DNA of 64,000 bases from CAYXDO01 sp964463485 (GCA_964463485.1 CAYXDO010000039.1:1-64000), one strand, 5' to 3'; numbered from the stretch's first letter, positions 34,701-43,242 are shown. The notes: a model not told the origin generated them from the letters alone. Numbers and translations: made by a program.

Positions 34701-35423
34701 GTGAGCTCCGCGCCGCGGCCTGTCATCGAGCTCCAAAGCTCAACTCCTTTGCTTCCGTCGCCCCAGTTCGCTCGGAAGCTCTTGGACGCAGGCATCGAAG
34801 TCAATCCCGAGGCGCTCGCGAGAGTCGGTGACTTCCTCGCGCGCATGCTCGTCATGAACGAGAGAATGAACCTAACGTCGATCACCGAGCTGGAGGCGGC
34901 TTGGGAGCGGCACGTTTTCGATGCGCTGACGCTGCTGCCCATCCTCGATCGGCTGGGTCCTGCGGTGAGAGTTCTCGACGTGGGCTCGGGCGGCGGGGTG
35001 CCGGGTGTGCCGATCGCGATCGCGCGCCCGAACTTCGAAGTGACTCTCCTCGAAGCCACCCAGAAAAAGGTGAGTTACCTGAAGGCCGTCGTCGAGGCGC
35101 TCGCACTCGGCGCGGTCTCCGTCGAGGGCGGGAGGGCCGAAGCGCTGGCGGAGACTCGGCTGGCCGGTTCGTTCGACGCGGTCACGGCCCGAGCGGTAGC
35201 GAAGCTTTCGGCCCTGATCCCGCTCACTGCTCCGTTCGCGAAGATCGGGGGGATCATCGCGCTCATCAAGGGTCGGCGCGCCGACGAGGAGCTCGTCGAA
35301 GCCGCCTCGGCGCTGAAGCGATTCGGACTCACCCATCAGTCGACGACTCAGACAGCTACCGGACGAATCGTCGAGCTCCGAAAGCACGAGCCACCAAGGC
35401 AGGCGAGGCGTTCGCGACGATGA
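34701..35423 (+). CDS. rsmG: 16S rRNA (guanine-N7) methyltransferase RsmG
   Basis: A protein of 240 residues with a GTG start. It methylates G527 (E. coli numbering) in 16S rRNA with SAM. The family's features are plain: MNLTSITELEAAWERHVFDA, the SAM motif I VRVLDVGSGGGVPGVPIAIA, VTLLEATQKKVSYLKAVVEA and FDAVTARAVAKLSALIPLT. A basic tail (PRQARRSRR) ends it. In many bacteria this gene accompanies parAB or mnmG, but here it stands between a lipoprotein and a PilZ/TPR gene, with which it converges after 17 bases. Confidence 0.96.
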   Translation: MSSAPRPVIELQSSTPLLPSPQFARKLLDAGIEVNPEALARVGDFLARMLVMNERMNLTSITELEAAWERHVFDALTLLPILDRLGPAVRVLDVGSGGGVPGVPIAIARPNFEVTLLEATQKKVSYLKAVVEALALGAVSVEGGRAEALAETRLAGSFDAVTARAVAKLSALIPLTAPFAKIGGIIALIKGRRADEELVEAASALKRFGLTHQSTTQTATGRIVELRKHEPPRQARRSRR

Positions 35424-35440
35424 GTAGACCGCGACCGACT

Positions 35441-37255
35441 TCAACCGATGAGCTTTTTCCATAGACTCTGGGGTTTCTTTTTCCCTTTGGCGTGGGACTG
35501 GGACGCGGCCATGGTCAGCACCTTTCCCAGGTTGTGAGTATACACGGGATTGTCTGGGGCGAGCTTGACGGCCCTCTCCAGCAGCTCTTGAGCGCGCTGA
35601 ATGTCGCGATTCTTCACAGCCAGCAAGACGCCGAGCCGATTCATGATGTTGGGCGCTGCCTGCTGCCTGAGCGCGTTTTCGAGGAGTTTGATGGCGGTGT
35701 CGGGGTCGTCGTTCTTCTCGGCGGTCAATGCCTTTTGGAAGAGGTCTGCGGCGAGCGACTCGGGGCGTGGGCGCGCCTTCTTTGCCTCTGGGCTCTCCGC
35801 GATCAGGCTCTGAAAGAGTCCGCGGAATTGGACATTCTGTGGGTCGTAGGCCATCGCCAGCTTGGCGTTCATTCGCGCCTCGACCACGTGGCCGCGCAGA
35901 AGCTCCTGCTTGGCCCGATTGAAGAGCTCCAACCCTTTTTGCGGAGACAGGACGCTGGGCTTTCGACGTTCGCTGGGCTTTCGACGTTCGCTGGGCTTTC
36001 GACGTTCGCTGGGCTTTCGACGTTCGGATCGGGCGCGCGACTTCTTTCGCGGGCTGGGTTGGGTCGTCGGCTGCACACCGGGCGCCGGCTCCACGCGCAC
36101 GCGAACGGGCATCGGTTTTGGTCTGGGCTCCAGATCGTTGGCGTCTCTCTGCTGGCGCTCCATCGCGTCTCGAGCCGTCTCCAACTGCTCGGGCGTCCCA
36201 GGTTCGTCTCTGGACCACTCCGTGAGCAACGCCCGAACGGCCTGGGGCAAAGTCGGACTCAGCTCGAACCCGAGGCCTACCATGGAGCTACTCACGACCT
36301 CGGCTGGAAGCGAAAGAGAACCGCTCTCGAGCAGGAACTCGAGCTCGACTTTGGCTCGAAAGGGAAGGGACTGGCCGCTGCGCGCGAAAACGCCGGCCGG
36401 CTGAATGTTCGCGACCTCCACCACGAACTCTCCTCGCTCCGAGCGCACGCGAATCCGAGTCGGACGTCGAGGCGCCGGCTCGACGACCGGCATCGACTCC
36501 GGCACCTCGGTCGGTGGGAGCTCTTCGAAATCAGCTGGATCGGAGACAAACTCGGACAGTTGCTCGCGCAGAGCCTCGATTCGCGATGGAGTCAGCGATG
36601 GCAACCGAGTGGCGCTGCCCGTGGGGACCGTGGGCGCCCGATCCGGGGGCGTCAGCACTCTCTCGACCGGCGTGGCCTCGAGCGCGGCGGGCAGCGTCGA
36701 CTCGAAGAGCGTGGGTGCAGCATCGAACTCGTCTCCGGCGTCGCTGGGTGCCGAGTACGGAGACTCGCCCACCAGCGTGGGCTCCTCGGGCTCCGCGACC
36801 TCGTCGAGCTCTTCGGACTCTTCAGCGGCTGAGGAGAAGTCGAGCGCGATCAACCCTCGATCGAGCAAGGTCAACAACGACAACCGCAGCTCGTCTGGGG
36901 CGAGCGGCCCGTCTCTCCCCAACTCCTCGATCGACGTCTGGCCGTCCATCAGCTCGAGGAGGTACAACTCGTAAGGATTCAATCCCGCTTCTTCGTCCGG
37001 CACTAGCCCGAGCGCGATCGGAATGGCGTCCGCCGGAAAATTGCAGGACGACGTCCGTGCGTAGACGTGAAACGGGCTGAAGCCCGCTTGAGTGGAGATG
37101 CTCCCTGAAAAATCGTCGAACTCGCCTCCAGGTTCCCCGACGTCCCCCAAGATCAGCGCTTCCTCGGCCTCGGCGCGCATCTCGGCCCCGGCCCACGCTA
37201 CCGAACCCGTAACTTCGTCGTCCCACATCAACGGGCTGTTTGGATCGGAAGCCAC
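35441..37255 (-). CDS. PilZ-like/TPR protein with ERRKPS repeat linker
   Basis: A protein of 604 residues from GTG 37255. Residues about 75-140 form a helical domain (LYLLELMDGQTSIEELGRDG) like myxobacterial signalling-protein modules. After an acidic linker comes a PilZ-like beta domain (TRIRVRSERGEFVVEVANIQ, VELEFLLESGSLSLPAEVV), possibly binding c-di-GMP although the RxxxR and D/NxSxxG motifs are poorly kept. A basic linker has four perfect ERRKPS repeats. The C-terminal part carries TPR-like units (AADLFQKALTAEKNDDPDTA, RAQELLERAVKLAPDNPVYT). No signal peptide; probably a cytoplasmic signalling scaffold. Confidence 0.8.
   Translation of the reverse strand: MASDPNSPLMWDDEVTGSVAWAGAEMRAEAEEALILGDVGEPGGEFDDFSGSISTQAGFSPFHVYARTSSCNFPADAIPIALGLVPDEEAGLNPYELYLLELMDGQTSIEELGRDGPLAPDELRLSLLTLLDRGLIALDFSSAAEESEELDEVAEPEEPTLVGESPYSAPSDAGDEFDAAPTLFESTLPAALEATPVERVLTPPDRAPTVPTGSATRLPSLTPSRIEALREQLSEFVSDPADFEELPPTEVPESMPVVEPAPRRPTRIRVRSERGEFVVEVANIQPAGVFARSGQSLPFRAKVELEFLLESGSLSLPAEVVSSSMVGLGFELSPTLPQAVRALLTEWSRDEPGTPEQLETARDAMERQQRDANDLEPRPKPMPVRVRVEPAPGVQPTTQPSPRKKSRARSERRKPSERRKPSERRKPSERRKPSVLSPQKGLELFNRAKQELLRGHVVEARMNAKLAMAYDPQNVQFRGLFQSLIAESPEAKKARPRPESLAADLFQKALTAEKNDDPDTAIKLLENALRQQAAPNIMNRLGVLLAVKNRDIQRAQELLERAVKLAPDNPVYTHNLGKVLTMAASQSHAKGKKKPQSLWKKLIG
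35953..36024. repeat. 18-bp minisatellite, four perfect copies
   Basis: The unit CGCTGGGCTTTCGACGTT occurs four times without change in 72 bases and in the reading frame of the minus-strand gene, coding a basic six-residue repeat (ERRKPS or rotations). Perfect identity suggests recent expansion by slippage; length variation between strains would change linker length without breaking the frame. Confidence 0.95.
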
Positions 37256-37419
37256 GACTCTCTGATAGCCGAACTGCCGCTTCGTAGGAATTGGGATCCG
37301 GCCGACGGTGCGCGCGGGAGCTTGCCAGGGATCGCCTCAGCATCATGCATCTTGGCATCGGTGTGCGCTCCCGAAGTTGGGTATTGCGTCGAACTCAGAA
37401 CGAGCTAAGCTCGTGATCC

Positions 37420-38511
37420 ATGTCATCGGACAAGCCGGAAGGCGAGCCCGAGGGGCTGAAGTGGTTGCCTGCGGCGAGCCTTACCGAGCTCAAAGCCAAG
37501 GCGAGAGCGAGCTCGGCGGCGAAAGCGGCGCCCGAAGCGCCCGCGCTCGACTCGGAGAGTTCGTCTTCGAGCCCTGCGGACGAAGCCGTGAGTCGGTCGG
37601 AAGGCGCGAAGTCAACTCCGGCCGCGCTGCTCGGCCTTGCGCCGCAGGCCCCTCGAGCTCCCCTTCAACGCGGCGCTTCGACATCAGAAAAGAGTGCGCA
37701 ACCGCGCGTGAGCTCGAGCGGCGTGCAACCGCGAGCAGGCTCCATCAGCGGCGTGCAGCCGCGAGCAGGCTCCATCGGCGGCGTACAGCCGCGAGCAGGC
37801 TCCATCGGCGGCGTACAGCCGCGCGCCGGATCCGTGGGCGGCGTTCCGCCGCGTGCCGCGTCGGTTGGCGGTGCTCAGCCGCGAGCGAACAGCGGAGTCA
37901 AGCCCGCGCCCCGTCCGGGATCGCTCCCGGGCGCGCGGCCGGCGATCCTCGGCCCCGCGCAGGTGCCCGCCGCCGAAGCAACCCCGGAAGGCACATCACC
38001 GGCGGTTGAAGCGGCCACGCCTGCGGACGGAGTGACAACCGATGAAGCGAGCCCCGACGAAGCGAGCCCCGAGGCGACGCTCGACGGCGCTCCGACCAAC
38101 GCCCCGCCTGTGGTGAAGCTGCCGTTGATTCTCGCGGGCGGTGCTCGGGCCGTGTCGACCGACGCCGACGCGGGGTCGTCACTGCGCGATCTGTTCACGC
38201 TCAAAAGAGTGGGAGTCCTTGCGGCAGCGGCGCTCGTCGCGGGCGGCGTCTATTTCTGGACCACCCGCGAACCCGCCCCTCCGGTCGATGACGCTCCGCA
38301 CGTACCCAGCATGCGGGTCACGACCGTGCCCGATGGCGCCTTCGTCTACGTGGACGGACAGGCCTTTGGCCCGTCGCCCGCGACCGTCTCCGAGCTCGAA
38401 CCTGGGAAGAAATATATGGTGCGAGTGTCGAAGACCGGATTCAAGACTCTGCGGCAAGAGTTCATGATGCGCGACGGCGGGTCGCTGTCACTCACCATGG
38501 ACCCGGAGTGA
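37420..38511 (+). CDS. Membrane-anchored PEGA-domain protein with repeat-rich N-terminus
   Basis: A protein of 363 residues. The first 260 residues are disordered (Ala/Ser/Pro/Glu-rich) and include five or six copies of a ten-residue unit like GVQPRAGSIG. A membrane helix follows (VGVLAAAALVAGGVYFW, about 264-280), then a short Pro-rich spacer and one PEGA domain: MRVTTVPDGAFVYVDGQAFG and PGKKYMVRVSKTGFKTLRQE. The N-terminus is therefore probably cytoplasmic and the PEGA domain outside, the same arrangement as in the kinase at 49816 but without the kinase part. It could be a partner or sensor for such kinases; this is inference. Confidence 0.8.
   Translation: MSSDKPEGEPEGLKWLPAASLTELKAKARASSAAKAAPEAPALDSESSSSSPADEAVSRSEGAKSTPAALLGLAPQAPRAPLQRGASTSEKSAQPRVSSSGVQPRAGSISGVQPRAGSIGGVQPRAGSIGGVQPRAGSVGGVPPRAASVGGAQPRANSGVKPAPRPGSLPGARPAILGPAQVPAAEATPEGTSPAVEAATPADGVTTDEASPDEASPEATLDGAPTNAPPVVKLPLILAGGARAVSTDADAGSSLRDLFTLKRVGVLAAAALVAGGVYFWTTREPAPPVDDAPHVPSMRVTTVPDGAFVYVDGQAFGPSPATVSELEPGKKYMVRVSKTGFKTLRQEFMMRDGGSLSLTMDPE
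37720..37893. repeat. 30-bp minisatellite inside the PEGA gene
   Basis: Five 30-base units begin at 37720, 37750, 37780, 37810 and 37840, with a partial sixth to 37893. The middle copies are nearly identical (core GTACAGCCGCGAGCAGGCTC) and the outer ones have drifted. They are in frame and code GGVQPRAGSI-type units in the disordered region of the PEGA-domain protein. The gradient from identical centre to divergent ends is typical of slippage-driven expansion. Confidence 0.93.
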
Positions 38512-38683
38512 GTCCGGACCTCGACCTCTGGCTCCCGCGATCGAGTCGAGCCTCGTGCGGCCACGATCTCGATCGTTCGCGCCAAACTCGGGCTCGACCG
38601 ACAGATTTGCTCTGACGTTGACGAAAATGAGATCGATCGGGGCTTCACGCGGGTCGCCGGATCTGGGAGTTCTAAAGCCGTAG

Positions 38684-39274
38684 ATGAAGCGAGCACGAGT
38701 CGGTTGGCTGATCGTGACGGGCCTGTGGGGATGCGCGTCCCAAGGATCTGCGGTGCTACCGCTTCCCGACGTACGCCAGTCGACCAGCTACACGTGCGGA
38801 GCGGCGGCGCTTCTGTCCGTGTTGGCCTACTTCGGAGAAGAGCAGCGCGAGGATCGGCTCGCCTTTCGGCTCGGCGCTACCGAGGACAAGGGAGTGAATC
38901 CGGAGGCGATCCTTCGTGTGGCCCGTGAGTATGGGCTCACCGCCGAGTTGCGGGAGGGGATGAAGGTCGAGGACCTCGAAGTGGCCGTGAGGAACGGCAG
39001 CCCCGTCATCGTGGCGCTGCAAGCTTGGGTCGACCAACCCACCGACTTTGGAAACGACTGGGACGATGGCCATTACGCAGTGGTGGTGGGTGTCGACGGA
39101 AATGAGGTCATTTTCGAAGACCCGAGCGTGCTCGGGAGCCACGCGGTGCTGTCGCGGACCGAGCTCGAGAGGCGCTGGCACGACACCGACGGAGTCAAGA
39201 TGTACCGGAACATGGGAATCGTGGTCGGAGGCCGCGCGCCCAAGCCCCCTCCGGCCCGCATTCACATGGACTGA
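38684..39274 (+). CDS. C39-like cysteine peptidase lipoprotein
   Basis: A protein of 196 residues. The signal ends in a lipobox (VTGLWGC). The mature part is a stand-alone C39-like papain-fold domain: catalytic Cys in QSTSYTCGAAALLSVLAYFG, with ILRVAREYGLTAELREGM and SPVIVALQAW, catalytic His in WDDGHYAVVVGVDG, and the Asp of FEDPSVLG. In bacteriocin export ABC transporters such domains cut leader peptides after double glycine; free-standing secreted versions are of unknown substrate. It has no transporter attached. It stands alone between the PEGA gene and the pseudokinase gene, all on the plus strand. The probable site of action is the periplasm or outer membrane. Confidence 0.85.
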   Translation: MKRARVGWLIVTGLWGCASQGSAVLPLPDVRQSTSYTCGAAALLSVLAYFGEEQREDRLAFRLGATEDKGVNPEAILRVAREYGLTAELREGMKVEDLEVAVRNGSPVIVALQAWVDQPTDFGNDWDDGHYAVVVGVDGNEVIFEDPSVLGSHAVLSRTELERRWHDTDGVKMYRNMGIVVGGRAPKPPPARIHMD

Positions 39275-39409
39275 AAGGACACAGGGCTGCCCCACGACTC
39301 GGCGCGCGTCGCAGATTGTCACCTAGTTCCCAAAACTCCGGTTCCGCCCACTTCACCGATCGCGGTCGACCGCGAGAATGAAGAACAGGCGTCGACCAAG
39401 GAGGTCTGC

Positions 39410-40708
39410 ATGTACGAAGCGAGCGCGTTTTCGAGTCCGTTCGAAATTTTGGGAGAGAAGACCGACGGCCCGTCGATTCGGAGTCGGTCGTCGTCCAAGG
39501 CTCCTCTTCCGCGCGCCGGTTCGAAGAAGGACGCTCATTTCGGCCCTTCGAGCTTCCGCGTCGCCGGAGCTACGATCGAGAGCGAGATCGGCGCAGCGGG
39601 TCCGAGGCTCGTACAGAGGCTTCGTATTCGAAAGGCCGTTCCTGGTGCAGACACGGCCCGTCGCGATCTCAACGTGCGAAGACTCGCCGAGAGGACCAAC
39701 CCGGTCGGTGTTCAACGGGAGCCCGGCGGTGAGACCGTGCTGAGTTGGGTCCTTCCGTTTGTCGAGCTGCGGCGAGGCGAGCCCACTTCGCTTCGAGGAG
39801 CCGAAGCCATGAGGACTGCTCTGAGTTTGGCTGTGCACCTCGCTCGAGCTCATGGCCTCGGGGCGACCTGTCCGCTGCTCTCCGAGGAGCTCGTCGTCCA
39901 AACGAAGAGCGGTCCGAAGGTCTTGGAGGTCGTGCCCGCGGCGGTGGCACCAGAGTGGCTCGCTGAGGGTGAGCTGCCCGCGAGGTTCGCGCCCGAGGAG
40001 CGCCAAGCGTGTGAGTCGACGGAGAGCGGTGATTTGTGGAGGCTTGGCGAAGCCTTGTCGGCCCTGGCCCGACGCAGCCCGGACTGCGGGCTCGCGGGCC
40101 TCGCCGAACGACTCAGGTCGCCGAACCCCTCCGATCGACCGGCTCGCGCGACGCAAGTGATCGTCGAGCTGGAGGCCCTCGGCCAAGCGGCCGGGCTGAC
40201 GCCCATCTTCAGCGGAACGACCGAGGCTCGTGCGCTCAAACCCGGCGAGCTCGAAGAGTTGCTTGCCCGAACCGTCGACCCCAGCAACCCGGTTTGTCTT
40301 CCGCCGGAGGTCTTCGACGTGGGTGTCATCGACTTCAGAGACACCATCGTTGGCGTGGTGAGTCACCCCATCGAAGATCCGTCGGTCGAACCTCCCGTCG
40401 AAATCACGAGCGTCGTCGCCGAGCGGCGCAGAAGATCGATCGCGAGGCGGACGCCTGCGGTCGAGTTTCGCAAAGTCGCCTCTAGGGAAGAGAAGCCCGG
40501 GCCCTTCGCAGCGGAGGTGGAGCCAGCCCCAGCGCAGACGATCAACGAACAGGAGGCCTTCATGAGTAGCTTGGATCGGGAAGCGTGGTTCGAGCCCCGA
40601 ACCCCAAAGGCCATGCCCGGCTCGGAAGGTGGGTCCCTAGCGCGTCTAGGCGCTCTCGCGGCGTTCGCCTTCGCCCTCGGAGCGGTCATCGCCGTGATGA
40701 CTCACTGA
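39410..40708 (+). CDS. Probable pseudokinase with C-terminal membrane anchor
   Basis: A protein of 432 residues. The start has an ideal AAGGAGG five bases before the ATG. Residues about 45-260 resemble a degenerate Ser/Thr kinase: a hinge-like LSWVLPFVELRRGE, a helix plus LAVHLARAHGLG where HRDxxxxN should follow, and a C-lobe GDLWRLGEALSALARRSPDC with LRSPNPSDRPARATQVIVEL, matching the DxxxLG and DPxxRP regions of real kinases. The VAIK Lys, HRD and DFG residues are missing. A long linker leads to a terminal membrane helix (LGALAAFAFALGAVIAVM). It is presumably a cytoplasmic, membrane-tethered scaffold; kinase ancestry is inferred by pattern only. Confidence 0.68.
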   Translation: MYEASAFSSPFEILGEKTDGPSIRSRSSSKAPLPRAGSKKDAHFGPSSFRVAGATIESEIGAAGPRLVQRLRIRKAVPGADTARRDLNVRRLAERTNPVGVQREPGGETVLSWVLPFVELRRGEPTSLRGAEAMRTALSLAVHLARAHGLGATCPLLSEELVVQTKSGPKVLEVVPAAVAPEWLAEGELPARFAPEERQACESTESGDLWRLGEALSALARRSPDCGLAGLAERLRSPNPSDRPARATQVIVELEALGQAAGLTPIFSGTTEARALKPGELEELLARTVDPSNPVCLPPEVFDVGVIDFRDTIVGVVSHPIEDPSVEPPVEITSVVAERRRRSIARRTPAVEFRKVASREEKPGPFAAEVEPAPAQTINEQEAFMSSLDREAWFEPRTPKAMPGSEGGSLARLGALAAFAFALGAVIAVMTH

Positions 40709-40722
40709 CGACCGAGCGCGGC

Positions 40723-42060
40723 TCAGCGGAGGATGTAATAGACCGGATCCTGATTGCCCGCGAGGTCGGTGAATACGGCGACTCCGCCGGCTCCCATCGG
40801 CGTGATCCAGCGGACGGATTCCTTGGAGGTCGAAACGGGTGGACACGTCGATCCGTCCAACGACGCACTCAGTACGATCCCCGCCGAGGTGCCGACATAC
40901 AAGCGTCCGCCTGCGTCGTGAAGGGCGGTGAGGGCCCTGGACGCGACTACGGGGAGCACGTCATACCAGGTGCCGTCCGAGTATACGTACAGGTCACCCT
41001 CGCGAGTGCCGATCACCAGACCGCCTTCTCGGCTCGAGACAGCGGTCGTGACTCCTTCGAACCGTGCGTTGTGCTCTGGCGTGACGCCCGTGTCGTGCCT
41101 CCAGAAGACTTGTCCGACCAACTCCCGGGAAGCGAAGAACGATCCGTTCGGCAGCCTGACCACCGCGCCGCGAGCGGCTTGGGGATCGCCCGCGAAGGTG
41201 TGAATCTGCGTCCAAGCGGACTCGCCTTCCGTCGTGCGGAGGAGTCGACCGTCCTCGGTGAGTGCGACAAATTCCAGGCGACCGTCGGGAAGCGCACCTC
41301 CGTCCGCGTACCGAAGTCCCCCCAAGGAGCTATCGAAGGCGGCCGTGAGTGTCTGGGACAAACGTGGTCCCTCCGCCGCCATCGTGAGCTCCTGGACGCG
41401 ACCATCGAAAGTAATTATGTGGACGAAGCTCCCTCGACGAACGCCAGGCAGGAGCGCAGCGACGCTGGACTCCCGCAGGTCAAAGCGTTGCTCCGCCTCG
41501 AGAGTGATCAGCCGGACCCAGGAGATTCCGACGGCGAGGAGCTCGCCGTCACCCAGCGGCACTGCCCCGCGGGCTCCGTCTGCGTCCCCTTTAGGGCCCG
41601 TGCGCGCGAGCCGTCGACATTCAGAGGTCGCGATGCGAGCAAAGCGAAGCGTCTCGAGTGATTTAGGGAGGCCGTCGACCGGTTCGAGAGTTGCCCTCGC
41701 CGCGTCCAGGACATAGGTGCCGGTCAGGCCCGCGAGCTCGTCCAGCCGTCCACCGAACTCGGTCGCTTGAAGCGGGCCTTCTTCGAGGCCGAGCTCTTCG
41801 AGAGACCGGTCGAAGGTGAGCACGATGACCCCGTTGGCCGCGTCAGGCACCGAGAAGCGCAGGGGAGCATGGGCGGCCACGACTCGCACCGCGGTCCCTT
41901 CTTCGGCGGCCCAGATGAGCGACTGCGTGGAGCCGATGAGATGGGCGGACTCGGGAGCGCAGCCCCAAAAAACCAGGTTGATGGCTCCCAGCAGGGCCTT
42001 CGTAGAACGGCGTTGGTCGTCCCAGCGGCGCAAGACCTCGAGATTAGCAGCGAATCGCAC
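40723..42060 (-). CDS. Propeller-like lipoprotein, family member B
   Basis: A protein of up to 445 residues. The GTG at 42060 is listed, but TTG 42033 would give a tighter signal before the lipobox LVFWGC. Beta-strand repeats with Gly/Asp turns run throughout (LVIGTREGDLYVYSDGTWYD, LYVGTSAGIVLSASLDGS, FVALTEDGRLLRTTEGESAW), typical of a propeller. The N-terminal segment VIVLTFDRSLEELGLEEGPL is close to LFLYDHTLSELELSEGPL in the lipoprotein at 54661. A lone Cys (GSTCPPVS) stands about 40 residues from the end. It converges with the pseudokinase gene (14 bases apart). Function unknown. Confidence 0.75.
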   Translation of the reverse strand: MRFAANLEVLRRWDDQRRSTKALLGAINLVFWGCAPESAHLIGSTQSLIWAAEEGTAVRVVAAHAPLRFSVPDAANGVIVLTFDRSLEELGLEEGPLQATEFGGRLDELAGLTGTYVLDAARATLEPVDGLPKSLETLRFARIATSECRRLARTGPKGDADGARGAVPLGDGELLAVGISWVRLITLEAEQRFDLRESSVAALLPGVRRGSFVHIITFDGRVQELTMAAEGPRLSQTLTAAFDSSLGGLRYADGGALPDGRLEFVALTEDGRLLRTTEGESAWTQIHTFAGDPQAARGAVVRLPNGSFFASRELVGQVFWRHDTGVTPEHNARFEGVTTAVSSREGGLVIGTREGDLYVYSDGTWYDVLPVVASRALTALHDAGGRLYVGTSAGIVLSASLDGSTCPPVSTSKESVRWITPMGAGGVAVFTDLAGNQDPVYYILR

Positions 42061-42084
42061 CCATCGTAAAGGCTCGGGAGTGTG

Positions 42085-42108
42085 TTCGTGTATTCGTGTT
42101 TTCGGGTC
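42085..42108. repeat. 8-bp triple repeat between genes
   Basis: TTCGTGTA, TTCGTGTT and TTCGGGTC follow one another in the 57 bases between the acyltransferase gene and lipoprotein B. On the other strand it reads as a CACGAATACACGAA-like run. The motif recalls TTTTCGTGAATAC in the 62-bp repeat at 1653, so both might be decayed members of one dispersed intergenic repeat. Very short, so low weight. Confidence 0.45.
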
Positions 42109-42117
42109 GAGTCGGAT

Positions 42118-43023
42118 TCAACGCGCAGAGCCCGGTGCCGCAGACGCCACGACCAAGAGGAAAGGCTCGATGAATAGCGGAGACACGGCGAGCATGACCG
42201 CGACGGTCCAAGAGTGCGCCGCGAGTCGTGACCACTGGTGCACGCCGAACTTATCCTCGGCGCCGATCAGCGCGACTTGGAGCAGAAAGAACGCACCCAT
42301 CGCGAGCGACCACATGAAGCCGAGCGCGACGAAGGCGAGGTACCAGTGGAGTAAGGCACTCGCCGCGAACGCAGCGCACTGGCCGACAAAAGGCCTTCCG
42401 TTCTCGCGAAAGGGCTCGTAGCAATTCTGGCGAAGCCAGGTGCCCACCACCTTGTTCCACCGTCGTCCCCAGAACTCTCGGACCGATCGCGACAGATACG
42501 GGGAGTCGTGCAAGTCCGGAATGGCCACGCCGATCCCCTCGTAAGCCATTCGAAGGAAACGGGTGAAGGACTCGAGGAGCGCGACCGCGGCGACCGCACC
42601 GCCGATCCAGCGCGCGCCGCGCCCCACGGGCGCTTCGACGGGCACCATGAGAGCTCCACAAAGTGCCGCGGCGCCGAGCGCGGCCCAGGCGATCGAGAGG
42701 CCGAAGAGCGCACCATTGAGTCGGCGAGGCATGGGTCGAGCGAGCCTGGTGTCGAAGATCGCTACGTTGTGCCAACCCCGCCTCCACCAGGGCAGGGTCT
42801 CTTGGGACCGATACAAGTCAATGGAGCGAATCACCGCGAGGGAGGTCGTCAGCCCGACCACGAAGCGACCGAACGCGTCGGCTGGACTCAGCAGGAAGGG
42901 GATGAGCAGTCCGAGTATGGCGACCCCAAGCCCGACACGCCGACGCCCCCGCCCGCCCTCCAGCGCCACGGCGGCCATGATGCCCACACCCATCGCGGTG
43001 CCGACGCCGGCCAGCAAGCCCAT
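42118..43023 (-). CDS. MBOAT / wax synthase-like acyltransferase
   Basis: A protein of 301 residues with about seven membrane helices. The block SVREFWGRRWNKVVGTWLR followed by YEPFRENGRPFVGQ, and the His in SALLHWYLAFVALGF, fit the membrane-bound O-acyltransferase group related to plant wax synthases, where that His is catalytic. It would transfer fatty acyl groups to an alcohol or lipid in the inner membrane. It is shorter than alginate-type MBOATs but normal for wax-synthase-like ones. It lies upstream of lipoprotein B on the same strand (57 bases) and could be cotranscribed. Substrate not predictable. Confidence 0.82.
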   Translation of the reverse strand: MGLLAGVGTAMGVGIMAAVALEGGRGRRRVGLGVAILGLLIPFLLSPADAFGRFVVGLTTSLAVIRSIDLYRSQETLPWWRRGWHNVAIFDTRLARPMPRRLNGALFGLSIAWAALGAAALCGALMVPVEAPVGRGARWIGGAVAAVALLESFTRFLRMAYEGIGVAIPDLHDSPYLSRSVREFWGRRWNKVVGTWLRQNCYEPFRENGRPFVGQCAAFAASALLHWYLAFVALGFMWSLAMGAFFLLQVALIGAEDKFGVHQWSRLAAHSWTVAVMLAVSPLFIEPFLLVVASAAPGSAR

Positions 43024-43113
43024 TGTTCGAGCATCGCACGCGAGCCCGCTGCGAGGATAGAGGCGACGCTTCGGTCCGCCCAGGGCCCGTCCTCCGAAGC
43101 TCGTGACCTGCTG

Positions 43114-43210
43114 AAACCACAGAGGACGCAGAGAGAAGACACGGAGGACACAGAGGAATGTTCACTCCATCATCTGTGTGCTCGCCTCGGCTCTGTGCTC
43201 TCTGTGGTTT
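43114..43210. repeat. Long imperfect inverted repeat built from CACAGAG units
   Basis: AAACCACAGAG (43114-43124) pairs perfectly with CTCTGTGGTTT (43200-43210). Inside are more CACAGAG/CTCTGTG units (GGACACAGAGG, GCTCTGTGCTCTCTGTGG), so the transcript could fold into a long hairpin. It fills most of the 219-base gap between lipoprotein C and the acyltransferase gene. From memory, similar ACAGAG-rich intergenic elements occur in many environmental bacteria; a degraded relative is at 47734. Function unknown. Confidence 0.75.
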
Positions 43211-43242
43211 CTCCGCCGGTCGCTGCGGGGACCGGTACTCAG

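Noticed and set aside
43114..43210. Repeated CACAGAG units as a CRISPR-like array
   Set aside because: Units are short, unevenly spaced and arranged as one inverted repeat, with no spacers and no cas genes.
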